A stretch of DNA of 16,445 nt. It comes from CAXDRM01 sp963991775 (GTDB taxonomy: Bacteria; Pseudomonadota; Alphaproteobacteria; Rickettsiales; JABIRX01). Below, in pieces: positions 1 to 7,396 of this stretch; positions within the stretch are counted from its first letter, which is position 1, and every line of letters begins with the position of its first letter. The stretch lies in the NCBI GenBank assembly GCA_963991775.1, contig CAXDRM010000024.1, forward strand, positions 1-16,445, given 5' to 3'. Under the pieces are notes generated by a model. It saw only the letters and a program-made list of their open reading frames with translations, ran no database searches and had not been told where the DNA came from. The translations under genes and the position numbers were made by a program.

Positions 1-797
1 ATACGCCTTTAATAGTGGCAGCTATGAATGATAAAGTTGAAATAGTCACATTACTAATTGATAAGGGTGCTGATATTAACCTAGCAAATACAGTAGGTGA
101 TACACCTTTATCAGTGGCGGTTAGTAGAGGTCATTTCAACGTAACTAAATTACTAATCAGACATAATGCTGATGTCACTAAACTTATTCAAAAAGCAAAT
201 CCTACTTTTCTTGCTGCATATGAAGAAATTAAGAAAGAAAATCTGCTCACCGACTCCTTAAAAAAAGAAAGCTTAACTAAATTTAGTAAGGAAGAGATAG
301 ATAATATAGCAACCATAGCATCATCATTGCCTGCCACTAAAGAATGGCTATTTTCGATACCAGATAATACTACGTTTTCTCTACTAAGCAAAAATAATTT
401 AACAAAGATAAGAGAAGCAGAGAATGATTCAACAAAGGATTTAGCAAAAAATATTAATAAATTACAGACTCAAATAAGTAAAATTCCTGATAACAAATTA
501 ACTGAAGCACAAAAAGCAAATAAAGAAAACCTATCAATACATCAGAAAAATCTGTTACTACATTGTGCTGTTGCAACAGATAAAACTGAGTTACCTACTC
601 CCTCCTCTTCACAGGTTTTTCGAGAGGTCGGTCTTAACTCAAAGATCATGCAATATGTTGGTGCTTATAGTATTGCAAAAACTGAAGGAACAGATAATAC
701 TGCCACACCAGAAAATGTTAGTTCTGTAGCAAGACTTACAGCAGAACGTGCAGGAGCAGGTAGTTCAGCAGCAACAGCAATAGGTCCATCTCGTTGA
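1..797 (+). CDS. Ankyrin-repeat protein, 3' part (start outside window)
   Basis: The frame is open from the window edge (first full codon at base 3), and the residues before the internal GTG at 15 (TPLI) fit the start of an ankyrin repeat. The gene therefore begins upstream and 15 is not its start. Two ankyrin repeats are readable: TPLIVAAMNDKVEIVTLLI with its GADIN turn, then TPLSVAVSRGHFNVTKLLI. After them comes about 190 residues without recognisable repeats, rich in K, N, S and E and probably helical, ending in a small-residue tail (AGSSAATAIGPSR) with a basic last residue. Ankyrin proteins of intracellular alphaproteobacteria are often secreted effectors, but no secretion signal can be judged here because the N-terminus is missing. 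The ankyrin assignment is firm; the role is unknown. Confidence 0.8.
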   Translation, partial: TPLIVAAMNDKVEIVTLLIDKGADINLANTVGDTPLSVAVSRGHFNVTKLLIRHNADVTKLIQKANPTFLAAYEEIKKENLLTDSLKKESLTKFSKEEIDNIATIASSLPATKEWLFSIPDNTTFSLLSKNNLTKIREAENDSTKDLAKNINKLQTQISKIPDNKLTEAQKANKENLSIHQKNLLLHCAVATDKTELPTPSSSQVFREVGLNSKIMQYVGAYSIAKTEGTDNTATPENVSSVARLTAERAGAGSSAATAIGPSR

Positions 798-860
798 TAT
801 TATCTTCTTAGATTTTTTTTGTAACTTGTTAAGAAAAAGACTATTCCAAAAACAACATGC

Positions 861-895
861 CAGATTCAAAATGTTTAACCAACATTTTGAATCTG
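861..895. terminator. 14-bp perfect hairpin downstream of the ankyrin gene
   Basis: CAGATTCAAAATGT (861-874) and ACATTTTGAATCTG (882-895) are perfect inverted copies around a 7-base loop. The hairpin lies 64 bp after the ankyrin stop codon, so it could end that transcript. It is AT-rich and no clean T-run follows on the plus strand, so a Rho-independent terminator is only one reading; a small palindromic repeat is the other. Confidence 0.4.
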
Positions 896-915
896 AAAAT
901 CACAAAAAAGAAGGA

Positions 916-1194
916 TAATACCATTCACTAACCTTATTTACAGTTTTGTTAAGAGTCAAAAAGCGTAGTATTTTTGTTAAAAAATACGCAACTAATAGCC
1001 ATTGCTATTGGTAAGTGTTTTTTGATAATAAAGACTAGCTTTTTGCCTTAACCCAAAGGGCAGCTAATAAATTAAAAAAATTACTTCATAAAATTTCTCG
1101 ACCGTAGCTTTGGCTATGCTCTCATAATTTTACTTGTTCTTTTTTTAATTTATTCAAGCTGCAAAACTGTAAATAAGGTCAGTAAATGGTATTA
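916..1194. repeat. 279-bp palindromic, MITE-like element with 33-bp inverted ends
   Basis: The ends at 916-948 and 1162-1194 are inverted copies with 31 of 33 bases matching (TAATACCATT ... outward on each side). Inside are nested dyads: 963-967/985-989 (GCGTA/TACGC), 994-999/1004-1009 (AATAGC/GCTATT), and a longer pair at 1061-1080/1140-1161 (CAGCT..AATAAATTAAAAAAA and its complement, one 2-base gap). No coding region is present. The structure is that of a non-autonomous palindromic element, comparable in kind to MITEs or Rickettsia palindromic elements, though membership in a known family cannot be tested here. Its right end includes the whole ilvC stop codon (1192-1194). Together with the hairpin at 861-895 it fills most of the 394-bp gap between the ankyrin gene and ilvC. 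Confidence 0.75.
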
Positions 1195-2205
1195 GTTAAC
1201 TAGTTTGTTGGCAGCTATCCATGGCATCATCCCACGCAAATTCTCACCAACCTCTTCGATTTGATGAGCTTTAGCAGAGTTACGCATGTCATTCATTTTT
1301 GGAAAGCCTGCTTTAGCATCGGCCATATATTCTTTTACAAATTCACCATTTTGAATGCGATCTAAAACATGTTTCATTTTTGCTTTAGTCTCGCTATCCA
1401 CTACTTTTGGACCTGATGTAAAATCACCATATTCAGCAGTGTTAGAAATTGAATAACGCATATTAGCAATACCACCTTCATAGATTAGATCTACGATAAG
1501 CTTCATTTCATGCAAACATTCAAAATAAGCCATTTCTGGAGCGTAACCAGCTTCAATTAAAGTTTCAAAACCTGATCTGATTAATTCAGTAACACCACCA
1601 CAAAGTACAGCTTGCTCACCAAAAAGATCAGTTTCACATTCTTCTTTAAAACTAGTTTCGATAATACCAGATTTACCACCACCAATTGCTGAAGCGTAAG
1701 AAAGAGCAATTGCTAAAGCCTGACCTGATTTATCTTGATGAATCGCCACTAGACAAGGCACACCACCTTTTTTAGTATATTCGCCTCTTACTGTATGACC
1801 AGGACCTTTAGGTGCAACCATAAATACGTCAAGATCAGCACGCGCTTCAATTAAGTTAAAATGAATATTTAAACCATGTGCAAATACTAAAGCAGCACCT
1901 TCTTTTAGATTAGCTTGTAAATCATTTGCGTAGATTTCTGCTTGATTTTCATCTGGTGCTAAAACCATTACTAAATCAGCCCAAGCAGCTGCTTCACTAT
2001 TACTTACTACAGTAAAACCATCATTTTCTGCTTTATTCTTTGAAGCTGAACCTGCACGTAAAGCAATTTTAATATTAGGTACACCTGAATCTCTCAGATT
2101 TTTTGCATGAGCATGTGCTTGTGAACCATAACCGATAATAGCAATATTTTTAGATTTAATTATTTCCAAATCCGCATCTTTGTCGTAATATACTTTGAGA
2201 GACAT
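1192..2205 (-). CDS. ilvC: Ketol-acid reductoisomerase (NADP+), class I
   Basis: Catalyses the Mg2+-dependent alkyl shift and NADPH reduction of acetolactate or acetohydroxybutyrate, the second step of valine/isoleucine synthesis, in the cytoplasm. At 337 residues it fits the short class I form. Visible motifs: dinucleotide-binding IIGYGSQAHAHAKNL (23-37); an R50/S53/S55 loop typical of NADPH use; catalytic H110 in FAHGLNIHF; KGPGH (133-137); the metal ligands D193 and E197 in ETDLFGEQAVLCGG; and E229/E233 in FECLHEMK. A ribosome-binding site AAGGA lies 3 bases before the ATG. The C-terminus WIAANKLVN is slightly short compared with the usual ...NKLVDKxxN ending, and its stop codon lies inside the adjacent palindromic element. 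No other branched-chain synthesis gene is in the window. The gene is divergent from holB, with 46 bp between. Confidence 0.97.
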   Translation of the reverse strand: MSLKVYYDKDADLEIIKSKNIAIIGYGSQAHAHAKNLRDSGVPNIKIALRAGSASKNKAENDGFTVVSNSEAAAWADLVMVLAPDENQAEIYANDLQANLKEGAALVFAHGLNIHFNLIEARADLDVFMVAPKGPGHTVRGEYTKKGGVPCLVAIHQDKSGQALAIALSYASAIGGGKSGIIETSFKEECETDLFGEQAVLCGGVTELIRSGFETLIEAGYAPEMAYFECLHEMKLIVDLIYEGGIANMRYSISNTAEYGDFTSGPKVVDSETKAKMKHVLDRIQNGEFVKEYMADAKAGFPKMNDMRNSAKAHQIEEVGENLRGMMPWIAANKLVN

Positions 2206-2251
2206 TTTTCCTTATATTCGTAAAATTATTTAAAAAAGTTCATACATTCTA

Positions 2252-3211
2252 ATGAATAACGATTTTTTTGCAACTCCAATCGAGGATTCACCTGCAAATC
2301 CTCCGCAAAATTTAAACCAGCAAAAAAAGCCGCTCGGTTATGATCAGCTTATTGTGAATTTTACCGATAATCTAAAAGCTAATAATTTGCCAGCTGTACA
2401 TCTCTTTGAAGCACCGCTTGGCTCTGGTAAAAGATGTTTAAGTGAGTATCTAGCTGCCGAACTACTTGGGACCACTAGCAGCCAATATTCTGAGCTAAGC
2501 CTGCATCCAGATTTATTGATCATTGATCATCAGTTAGAAAGCGGCGTTAAAAAAGAAATCTCTATTGCAACTACACGAAAAATTAAAGATTTTTTGCAAT
2601 TAACCGCAGCACAAAGTAACAATAAAGTAGTAATCATTGATTGCTTAGATAAATTAAATCATGCAGCGGCTAATAGTATTTTAAAAATTTTAGAAGAACC
2701 ACCGGCAAATTGTTACTTTCTTTTAGTATGTCACAATAGCGCCAATATTTTGGCGACTATTAATTCAAGATGTCAAAAAATTACTTTGCCGCGCTTAAGC
2801 AAAATAGATATTCAAACTATTTTACAAGAACATGCTTTAGCAGAAGATCTTGAAATTCTTTATGAATTATTTCCTTATCAACCAGGTGAGATTTTGCGTT
2901 TCCATGAAAATGAAGGACTAAACTTACTCAAAAAATTTAGCGAATTAGTTGAAGCTCAGGATAAAGCTGCCTTGAAAGCGGCAATAAGCGCCCTAGATTT
3001 TAGCAAAAAGCCAGAATTATTTGGTAATTTTCAGGTGATATTTCATCATATTATCTATCAGCAAATTAAAGAAGATCTTGATAAGGCTCAGTTAATTAGT
3101 GAATTACATAATTTTCTTAATGATTTTTACGACTTATTTGCTAAAACGCAGAAATTGAACCTAGATAAAAAGAATTTTCTTATCAATAGCTTTTTTAATT
3201 TAATGAAATAG
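2252..3211 (+). CDS. holB: DNA polymerase III delta' subunit (clamp loader)
   Basis: A 319-residue AAA+ protein expected to be the delta' (stator) subunit of the clamp-loader complex that places the beta clamp on DNA. Motifs: a P-loop-like EAPLGSGKR (53-61) in which the usual Thr/Ser after Lys is Arg; a Walker B position VVIIDCLDKL (126-135); the family signature LKILEEPP (144-151) followed by FLLVCHN; and the sensor/arginine-finger SRC motif (172-174, INSRCQKITLPRL). The altered P-loop agrees with delta' subunits often being poor or non-ATPases. The first 25 residues are Pro/Asn/Gln-rich and non-conserved. It precedes metG on the same strand, as in many alphaproteobacteria, but the usual upstream tmk is absent and ilvC is there instead. 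The ATG at 2252 is the first start available after ilvC. Confidence 0.92.
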   Translation: MNNDFFATPIEDSPANPPQNLNQQKKPLGYDQLIVNFTDNLKANNLPAVHLFEAPLGSGKRCLSEYLAAELLGTTSSQYSELSLHPDLLIIDHQLESGVKKEISIATTRKIKDFLQLTAAQSNNKVVIIDCLDKLNHAAANSILKILEEPPANCYFLLVCHNSANILATINSRCQKITLPRLSKIDIQTILQEHALAEDLEILYELFPYQPGEILRFHENEGLNLLKKFSELVEAQDKAALKAAISALDFSKKPELFGNFQVIFHHIIYQQIKEDLDKAQLISELHNFLNDFYDLFAKTQKLNLDKKNFLINSFFNLMK

Positions 3212-3299
3212 ATTTATATCACATAACCTATCTCTCGGTACAACATTCATTTCATTCACGTCACTCGAGAACCGGTTAGTGTGTTTCGACGAGCCCATT

Positions 3300-4832
3300 A
3301 TGAACAAAAATTTCTACGTTACTAGCCCTATATATTATGTAAATGATAAGCCCCATATTGGACATGCTTATACTTCTTTAGCATGTGACATTATGGCGCG
3401 CTTTAAAAAATTAGATGGTTATCAGGTAAGATTTTTAACTGGCACTGATGAACATGGACAAAAGGTTGAAAAATCTGCAATAAAAGCAGGTACCGATCCG
3501 CAAAGCTTTACTGATGAAGTATCAAAATCATTCCGCGGTTTAATTGAAACTATGAATTACACACCAGATGATTTTATTCGTACCACTGAAGCAAGACATA
3601 AAAAAGCAGCACAATATTTTTGGCAAAAATTAGAGCAAAATGGCTATATCTATAAAGATAAATATGCTGGCTGGTATGCAGTAAGAGATGAAGCATATTA
3701 TGCAGAAAATGAGCTAATTGATGGTAAAGCACCAACTGGAGCTGAAGTAGAATGGACTGAAGAAGAAAGTTATTTTTTTAAGCTTTCTGCTTTTCAAGAT
3801 AGGCTCTTAGAATTTTATGAGCAAAATCCAGAATTTATTGCACCGCAAACTAGACGTAATGAAGTAATTTCTTTTGTAAGAGGAGGTAAGGAATATCAAG
3901 CAGGCGCATTAAAAGATTTATCAATCTCGCGCAATAGTTTTTCTTGGGGAGTACAAGTACCAAATGATGAAAGCCATGTGATGTATGTTTGGCTTGATGC
4001 GCTTACTAATTATTTATCGGCTCTTGGTTATCCAGATAAAACGGATTTGTTAGAAAATTTTTGGCCAGCTGATTTACATTTAGTAGGTAAAGATATTTTG
4101 CGTTTCCATGCAGTTTATTGGCCGGCTTTTTTAATGGCTGCCGATTTAGCATTGCCTAAAAAAATTTTTGCGCATGGTTGGTGGACTAATGAAGGACAAA
4201 AAATTTCTAAATCATTAGGTAATGTGATTGATCCCCTTCAGCTAGTCGAAGAATATGGTTTAGATGCAGTACGCTATTTTTTAATGCGTCAGGTCCAATT
4301 TGGTAGTGATGGTAATTATGAAGCAGCCAGTTTATTGCGTCTTTATAATAGCGATTTAGCTAATAATTTTGGTAATTTGGCCCAACGCAGCCTGAGTATG
4401 ATCAAAAAAAATTGTAATAATCAAATTCCTGCAGCTGGCAAGTTGGATGAGTCTGGCCAAAATTTATTAGATACTGCCTATCAGCTAATTACAAAATTGC
4501 GCACATTAATAGATGCGCAAGATTTTAGTAATTATTTAAGCGAGGTTATTAAGCTTTCAGCGCTTGCTAACGAATATATTGATAGCGCCGCACCTTGGAC
4601 GCTTAAAAAAACTGATCCGGCACAAATGCAAACTGTGTTATATGTTATTGCTGAAACAGTAAGAGTAATTGCTAGCTATTTAACGCCAGTAATACCAGAT
4701 GCTACTAGTAAAATTTTAAATATCTTAAATATTAAAGAAGTGTCTCTAACCGATATAACTGCGCAAAAATTAACTGCTGGCACTGAGCTTAATGAGTTAG
4801 TGATAGCCTTTCCTAAGCTGGAGGAGAATTAA
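3300..4832 (+). CDS. metG: Methionyl-tRNA synthetase
   Basis: Charges tRNA-Met and tRNA-fMet with methionine in the cytoplasm. The frame opens at a GTG at 3279, but the ATG at 3300 is chosen because it gives MNKNFYVTSPIYYVNDKPHIGH, the normal family N-terminus, while the seven extra residues are atypical. Class I motifs are present: PHIGH (18-22) and KISKS (301-305), with VGKDILRFH (262-270) between. The 119-165 region (AGWYAVRDEAYY ... SYFFKLSAF) lacks the four-cysteine zinc knuckle, which is the short MetG form of alphaproteobacteria. At 510 residues it has no C-terminal EMAP-like tRNA-binding domain. A small insertion (GKEYQA, about 196-201) sits before the conserved LKDLSISR. The initiator tRNA it would charge is at the right end of the window. 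Its stop is 1 bp from the stop of the convergent prepilin-like gene. Confidence 0.97.
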   Translation: MNKNFYVTSPIYYVNDKPHIGHAYTSLACDIMARFKKLDGYQVRFLTGTDEHGQKVEKSAIKAGTDPQSFTDEVSKSFRGLIETMNYTPDDFIRTTEARHKKAAQYFWQKLEQNGYIYKDKYAGWYAVRDEAYYAENELIDGKAPTGAEVEWTEEESYFFKLSAFQDRLLEFYEQNPEFIAPQTRRNEVISFVRGGKEYQAGALKDLSISRNSFSWGVQVPNDESHVMYVWLDALTNYLSALGYPDKTDLLENFWPADLHLVGKDILRFHAVYWPAFLMAADLALPKKIFAHGWWTNEGQKISKSLGNVIDPLQLVEEYGLDAVRYFLMRQVQFGSDGNYEAASLLRLYNSDLANNFGNLAQRSLSMIKKNCNNQIPAAGKLDESGQNLLDTAYQLITKLRTLIDAQDFSNYLSEVIKLSALANEYIDSAAPWTLKKTDPAQMQTVLYVIAETVRVIASYLTPVIPDATSKILNILNIKEVSLTDITAQKLTAGTELNELVIAFPKLEEN

Positions 4833-4833
4833 C

Positions 4834-5718
4834 CTAATATATTGCCCATTTGGTGTTTAGGTAAGATAAAACATCACTATTTTCTTGCTCTGTCAAAATA
4901 GCATTATAAATTAAGATCTCTCCAATAAATCCATCGAGAAATTGTTGTACATCTGCTGTTTGGGCTCCAATTGTCAAGGCCCCACTACTACTAGTATATG
5001 ACCCGGTATTAGTACCAATTAAACTCCCATTAACCGCAAATGAAAGTAAATCAGTCGAACCTTGACTTGAAATCATTGCAATAGCAGGAGATGAAATATT
5101 ATAAGTTGAATTTATAGTAATATTTGGATCACGAAATCCGCTGCCTAAAATTCCTGAAGTACTTTGATATAAATATATCCTCTGAGAACCAGTTATATGA
5201 GATAGAAAAAATCTATTATTTGGTGGGGATGAATTATCACTTTGACCTACAGCATAAATGGTGAATGATCCTGTTGCTAAATTACCAAAAATATTAGAGC
5301 TAACGACTAAATTGTCATTTCCATCAAAATCTAAAACATTTAAACCATTAAAAGTTCTAGTTTCACTGGAGGGATATCTACCAGATGAGGTTTCCACAGC
5401 AACAAAACTATTAGGTGATTTATCATTCCAGTTAAACTGAGTATCTATTACTATAGTATCCGTATCAGCAGCATCTAACCACAATGCTAGATCTTCAGTT
5501 ACTGTTAAAATATTTTCTTCGCTAGATTCTTCAGTATCAATATCTGTTGCCTGCCAATTATTATCTGCTTGATTTAAGGAGACTAAATTTTCAGTATTAC
5601 TAATTAGTTTCTTACTTACCTGAAAACCTGCATAAGCCACAGCTATAACAATAATGGCGATTGCTACTTCAATTAGGGTAAAACCTTTTGCTGCTCTTAT
5701 TTGTAAATGCTTAGCCAT
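4834..5718 (-). CDS. Prepilin-like protein with LamG/ConA-like domain
   Basis: A 294-residue protein with a class III (type IV prepilin) signal: short basic leader MAKHLQIRAAKG, cleavage expected after G12, then FTLIEVAIAIIVIAVAYAG with the conserved Glu at mature position 5. This helix anchors the protein and would be processed by a PilD-type prepilin peptidase. Residues about 45-75 are an acidic linker. From about 77 to 290 the sequence resembles a LamG-like jelly-roll domain: DLALWLDAADTDTI, then WNDKSPN, LDFDGNDNLVV, GSFTIYAVGQS, and a GFIGEILIYNAILTEQE ending typical of this fold. These domains often bind carbohydrate or protein. A minor pilin or pilus-tip adhesin is inferred; a type II secretion pseudopilin is an alternative. 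No pilus assembly genes are nearby. No clear ribosome-binding site precedes the ATG. Confidence 0.8.
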   Translation of the reverse strand: MAKHLQIRAAKGFTLIEVAIAIIVIAVAYAGFQVSKKLISNTENLVSLNQADNNWQATDIDTEESSEENILTVTEDLALWLDAADTDTIVIDTQFNWNDKSPNSFVAVETSSGRYPSSETRTFNGLNVLDFDGNDNLVVSSNIFGNLATGSFTIYAVGQSDNSSPPNNRFFLSHITGSQRIYLYQSTSGILGSGFRDPNITINSTYNISSPAIAMISSQGSTDLLSFAVNGSLIGTNTGSYTSSSGALTIGAQTADVQQFLDGFIGEILIYNAILTEQENSDVLSYLNTKWAIY

Positions 5719-5747
5719 AGAAAGTTATTTTTTTAAGCTTAGTTAGA

Positions 5748-5775
5748 TTTATAAGTAATAAATATTTGTCGACAA
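5748..5775 (-). promoter_or_regulatory. Possible promoter of the LamG prepilin gene
   Basis: On the minus strand TTGTCG (5770-5775) and TATAAA (5748-5753) are 16 bp apart, 30 bp upstream of the ATG at 5718. The -35 box overlaps the short palindrome TTGTCGACAA. The -10 is good and the -35 mediocre, in an AT-rich background, so support is modest. Confidence 0.4.
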
Positions 5776-5883
5776 GGGTTAATGTGGGGTTTTTTCAAAT
5801 TATCATCTTTAACAGATTTTTCCATATATCGTTATTTGGCATAAAACTTTTGCATGAAAAATTTGCACGAATATTTGAACTAC

Positions 5884-5913
5884 ACTTCAAAAATTCCCGT
5901 TAATTTTTGAAGT
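5884..5913 (-). terminator. 12-bp hairpin after the DUF4143 ATPase gene
   Basis: ACTTCAAAAATT (5884-5895) and AATTTTTGAAGT (5902-5913) pair perfectly around CCCGTT. It lies 24 bp beyond the stop codon of the minus-strand ATPase gene, a natural place for a terminator, but no T-run follows in that direction. The rest of the 5719-5936 gap shows only the possible prepilin promoter. Confidence 0.45.
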
Positions 5914-5936
5914 TGTAAAAGATTTTATAGTAGCTA

Positions 5937-7082
5937 TTAAAGGTCTTTATAAGATAGGATCTGATAATCTTTAAATTGGTAACTCTTTTGCCCACCATAA
6001 ATTAAGGATTTATTGATCTTAATGTTTTCAAGCTCAGGAAATGCAACAAAATTTCTAAAAAAATGATTACTAACAGTTTGAGCTAGTTTAACCTCGCAAA
6101 GTTCAATTTCTACACCATTATCTTTAATGATATCTATTTCATTACCGTTTGAATCACGATAAAAATAAAGATTATCTCTTTGCCCTTGATTGAAACGCTG
6201 CTTAAGCAATTCAGAAACTATTAAGGTTTCAAACAAAGCACCTTTTAAAGGATGAAATTTTAATTGTTCTTGCTCATTAATACCCAATAAAAAACTTGCT
6301 AGGCCCACATCTAAAAAAAATAATTTAGGAGCTTTTACTAATCTTTTGTTAATATTTTGATGATAGGGCTGCAGCAATTTAATTACAAAGCTAGCCTCTA
6401 AAATATTTAGCCAAGATTTAATCGTATTATGTTGTACGCCACATTCATTTGCAATGTTAGAAAGATTAACTAATTGACCAGTGCGTGCAGCACATAATCT
6501 TAAGAATAAATTAAATTTGGCTAAATCTTTAACATTAATTAAATTTCGAACATCTCTTTCTAAATAGGTTTCCGTATAAAAAGAGAGCATTTCTGTTGGT
6601 ACTAAATTTTTGGCAAAAATTCTGGGGTAAAAACCACGATAAAGCAGCTCTTCTAGTCTAGGTAATTTTTTAGGATAAGCTTCTGCCATAGTGAAAGGTA
6701 GTAATTTTACAATAGCAGTTCTACCGGCCAGAGATTGTGAAATATTGTTAAAAATCTCAAATTGTTGGCTACCTGTTAAAATAAATTTGCCAGGCTGATC
6801 ATCCTCATCAACTATGGTTTGTAAGTAAGAGCATAAATCAGGTGCGCGCTGCACCTCATCAATAATTGCCCCTTTTGCATATTCTTTTAAAAACCCCTTA
6901 GGATCTTCAGTAGCAAAATTTCTATTATCCAAATCTTCTAGTGATATGTAGGGCTTATCTGCGAAAATTTCTTTAGCTAGAGTGGTTTTGCCAGACTGTC
7001 TGGGCCCTACTATGGTAATTATAGGATATTGCTTGGCATAAAGCTTTATTTTGGTAGATATTTCGCGTTCTCTGGTCGTCAT
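5937..7082 (-). CDS. AAA ATPase with C-terminal DUF4143 nuclease-like domain
   Basis: A 381-residue protein of the widespread AAA_14/DUF4143 family. The N-terminal ATPase shows Walker A GPRQSGKT (26-33), Walker B GAIIDEVQRAPD (71-82, D75/E76), a sensor-like LTGSQQF (102-108) and LAGRT (118-122). A winged-helix-like section follows at about 197-240 (LSNIANECGVQHNTIKSWLNILEASFVI). The C-terminal part has a PD-(D/E)XK-like layout: LFETLIVSELLKQ (283-295), YFYRDSNGNEIDII (307-319, D317) and ELCEVK (327-332, E330/K332). Function in vivo is poorly known; members are patchily distributed and common in symbionts and mobile DNA, and DNA-linked or defence-like roles have been suggested. It stands alone on the minus strand between two prepilin-like genes with no shared operon. 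The length is normal and nothing looks broken. Confidence 0.9.
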   Translation of the reverse strand: MTTREREISTKIKLYAKQYPIITIVGPRQSGKTTLAKEIFADKPYISLEDLDNRNFATEDPKGFLKEYAKGAIIDEVQRAPDLCSYLQTIVDEDDQPGKFILTGSQQFEIFNNISQSLAGRTAIVKLLPFTMAEAYPKKLPRLEELLYRGFYPRIFAKNLVPTEMLSFYTETYLERDVRNLINVKDLAKFNLFLRLCAARTGQLVNLSNIANECGVQHNTIKSWLNILEASFVIKLLQPYHQNINKRLVKAPKLFFLDVGLASFLLGINEQEQLKFHPLKGALFETLIVSELLKQRFNQGQRDNLYFYRDSNGNEIDIIKDNGVEIELCEVKLAQTVSNHFFRNFVAFPELENIKINKSLIYGGQKSYQFKDYQILSYKDL

Positions 7083-7105
7083 AGCTAGTTTTTATCTATA
7101 GGTTT

Positions 7106-7154
7106 AGATTAACACAATCTATGTAAATTGTCAATTGGATTACCAATTTACATA
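7106..7154 (-). promoter_or_regulatory. Promoter with overlapping dyad, DUF4143 ATPase gene
   Basis: On the minus strand a perfect TTGACA (7129-7134) lies 17 bp from TAATCT (7106-7111), which would start transcription roughly 15-20 bp before the ATG at 7082. The -10 is weak (3 of 6). TATGTAAATTG (7120-7130) and CAATTTACATA (7144-7154) form an 11-bp perfect inverted repeat overlapping the -35, an operator-like arrangement. The leader is very short and no Shine-Dalgarno sequence is visible. A smaller dyad TGGGAA/TTCCCA lies at 7161-7176. Confidence 0.5.
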
Positions 7155-7201
7155 AAATCCTGGGAACGATTTCCCAACAGTTAGAGCTTGTCCATTGTTT
7201 T

Positions 7202-7309
7202 ATAACTATTCGAGTTTAGCTGTGCCATCGCGCATCAGGAGTATTTGTGAATAACCATTTTGTTATTCACAAAACGGACAGCGATGCATAGCTAAACTCG
7301 AATAGTTAT
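7202..7309. repeat. 108-bp palindromic element (long hairpin)
   Basis: The outer arms 7202-7221 and 7290-7309 are perfect 20-bp inverted copies (ATAACTATTCGAGTTTAGCT). A second perfect 12-bp pair lies at the centre, 7244-7255/7262-7273 (TTTGTGAATAAC and complement) around a 6-base loop. Between them, ATCGC near 7230 and GCGAT at 7281-7285 also pair roughly. The whole unit could fold into one long hairpin. It has no coding capacity and shares no obvious sequence with the element at 916-1194. It occupies the middle of the 314-bp gap between the divergent ATPase and prepilin genes; right of it, 7310-7396 shows nothing recognisable apart from AT-rich sequence. Confidence 0.75.
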
Positions 7310-7396
7310 TTTTAAAACTTCCTAAAAATGTAGCAAAAACTAGATAAAAATATTTTTTTGCCATAGAACTATCACAAAATAAAATAAGTAGGTTAG

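Noticed and set aside
916..1194. CRISPR array or insertion sequence
   Set aside because: There are no regularly spaced direct repeats and no transposase frame; the structure is inverted and palindromic.
2252..3211. HolB gene as damaged because its P-loop has Arg in place of Thr/Ser
   Set aside because: Delta' subunits often lack a working P-loop, and the SRC and LEEPP motifs are intact.
3279..3299. GTG start at 3279 giving metG seven more residues
   Set aside because: The residues CFDEPI are unlike MetG N-termini, and the ATG at 3300 begins the conserved sequence directly.
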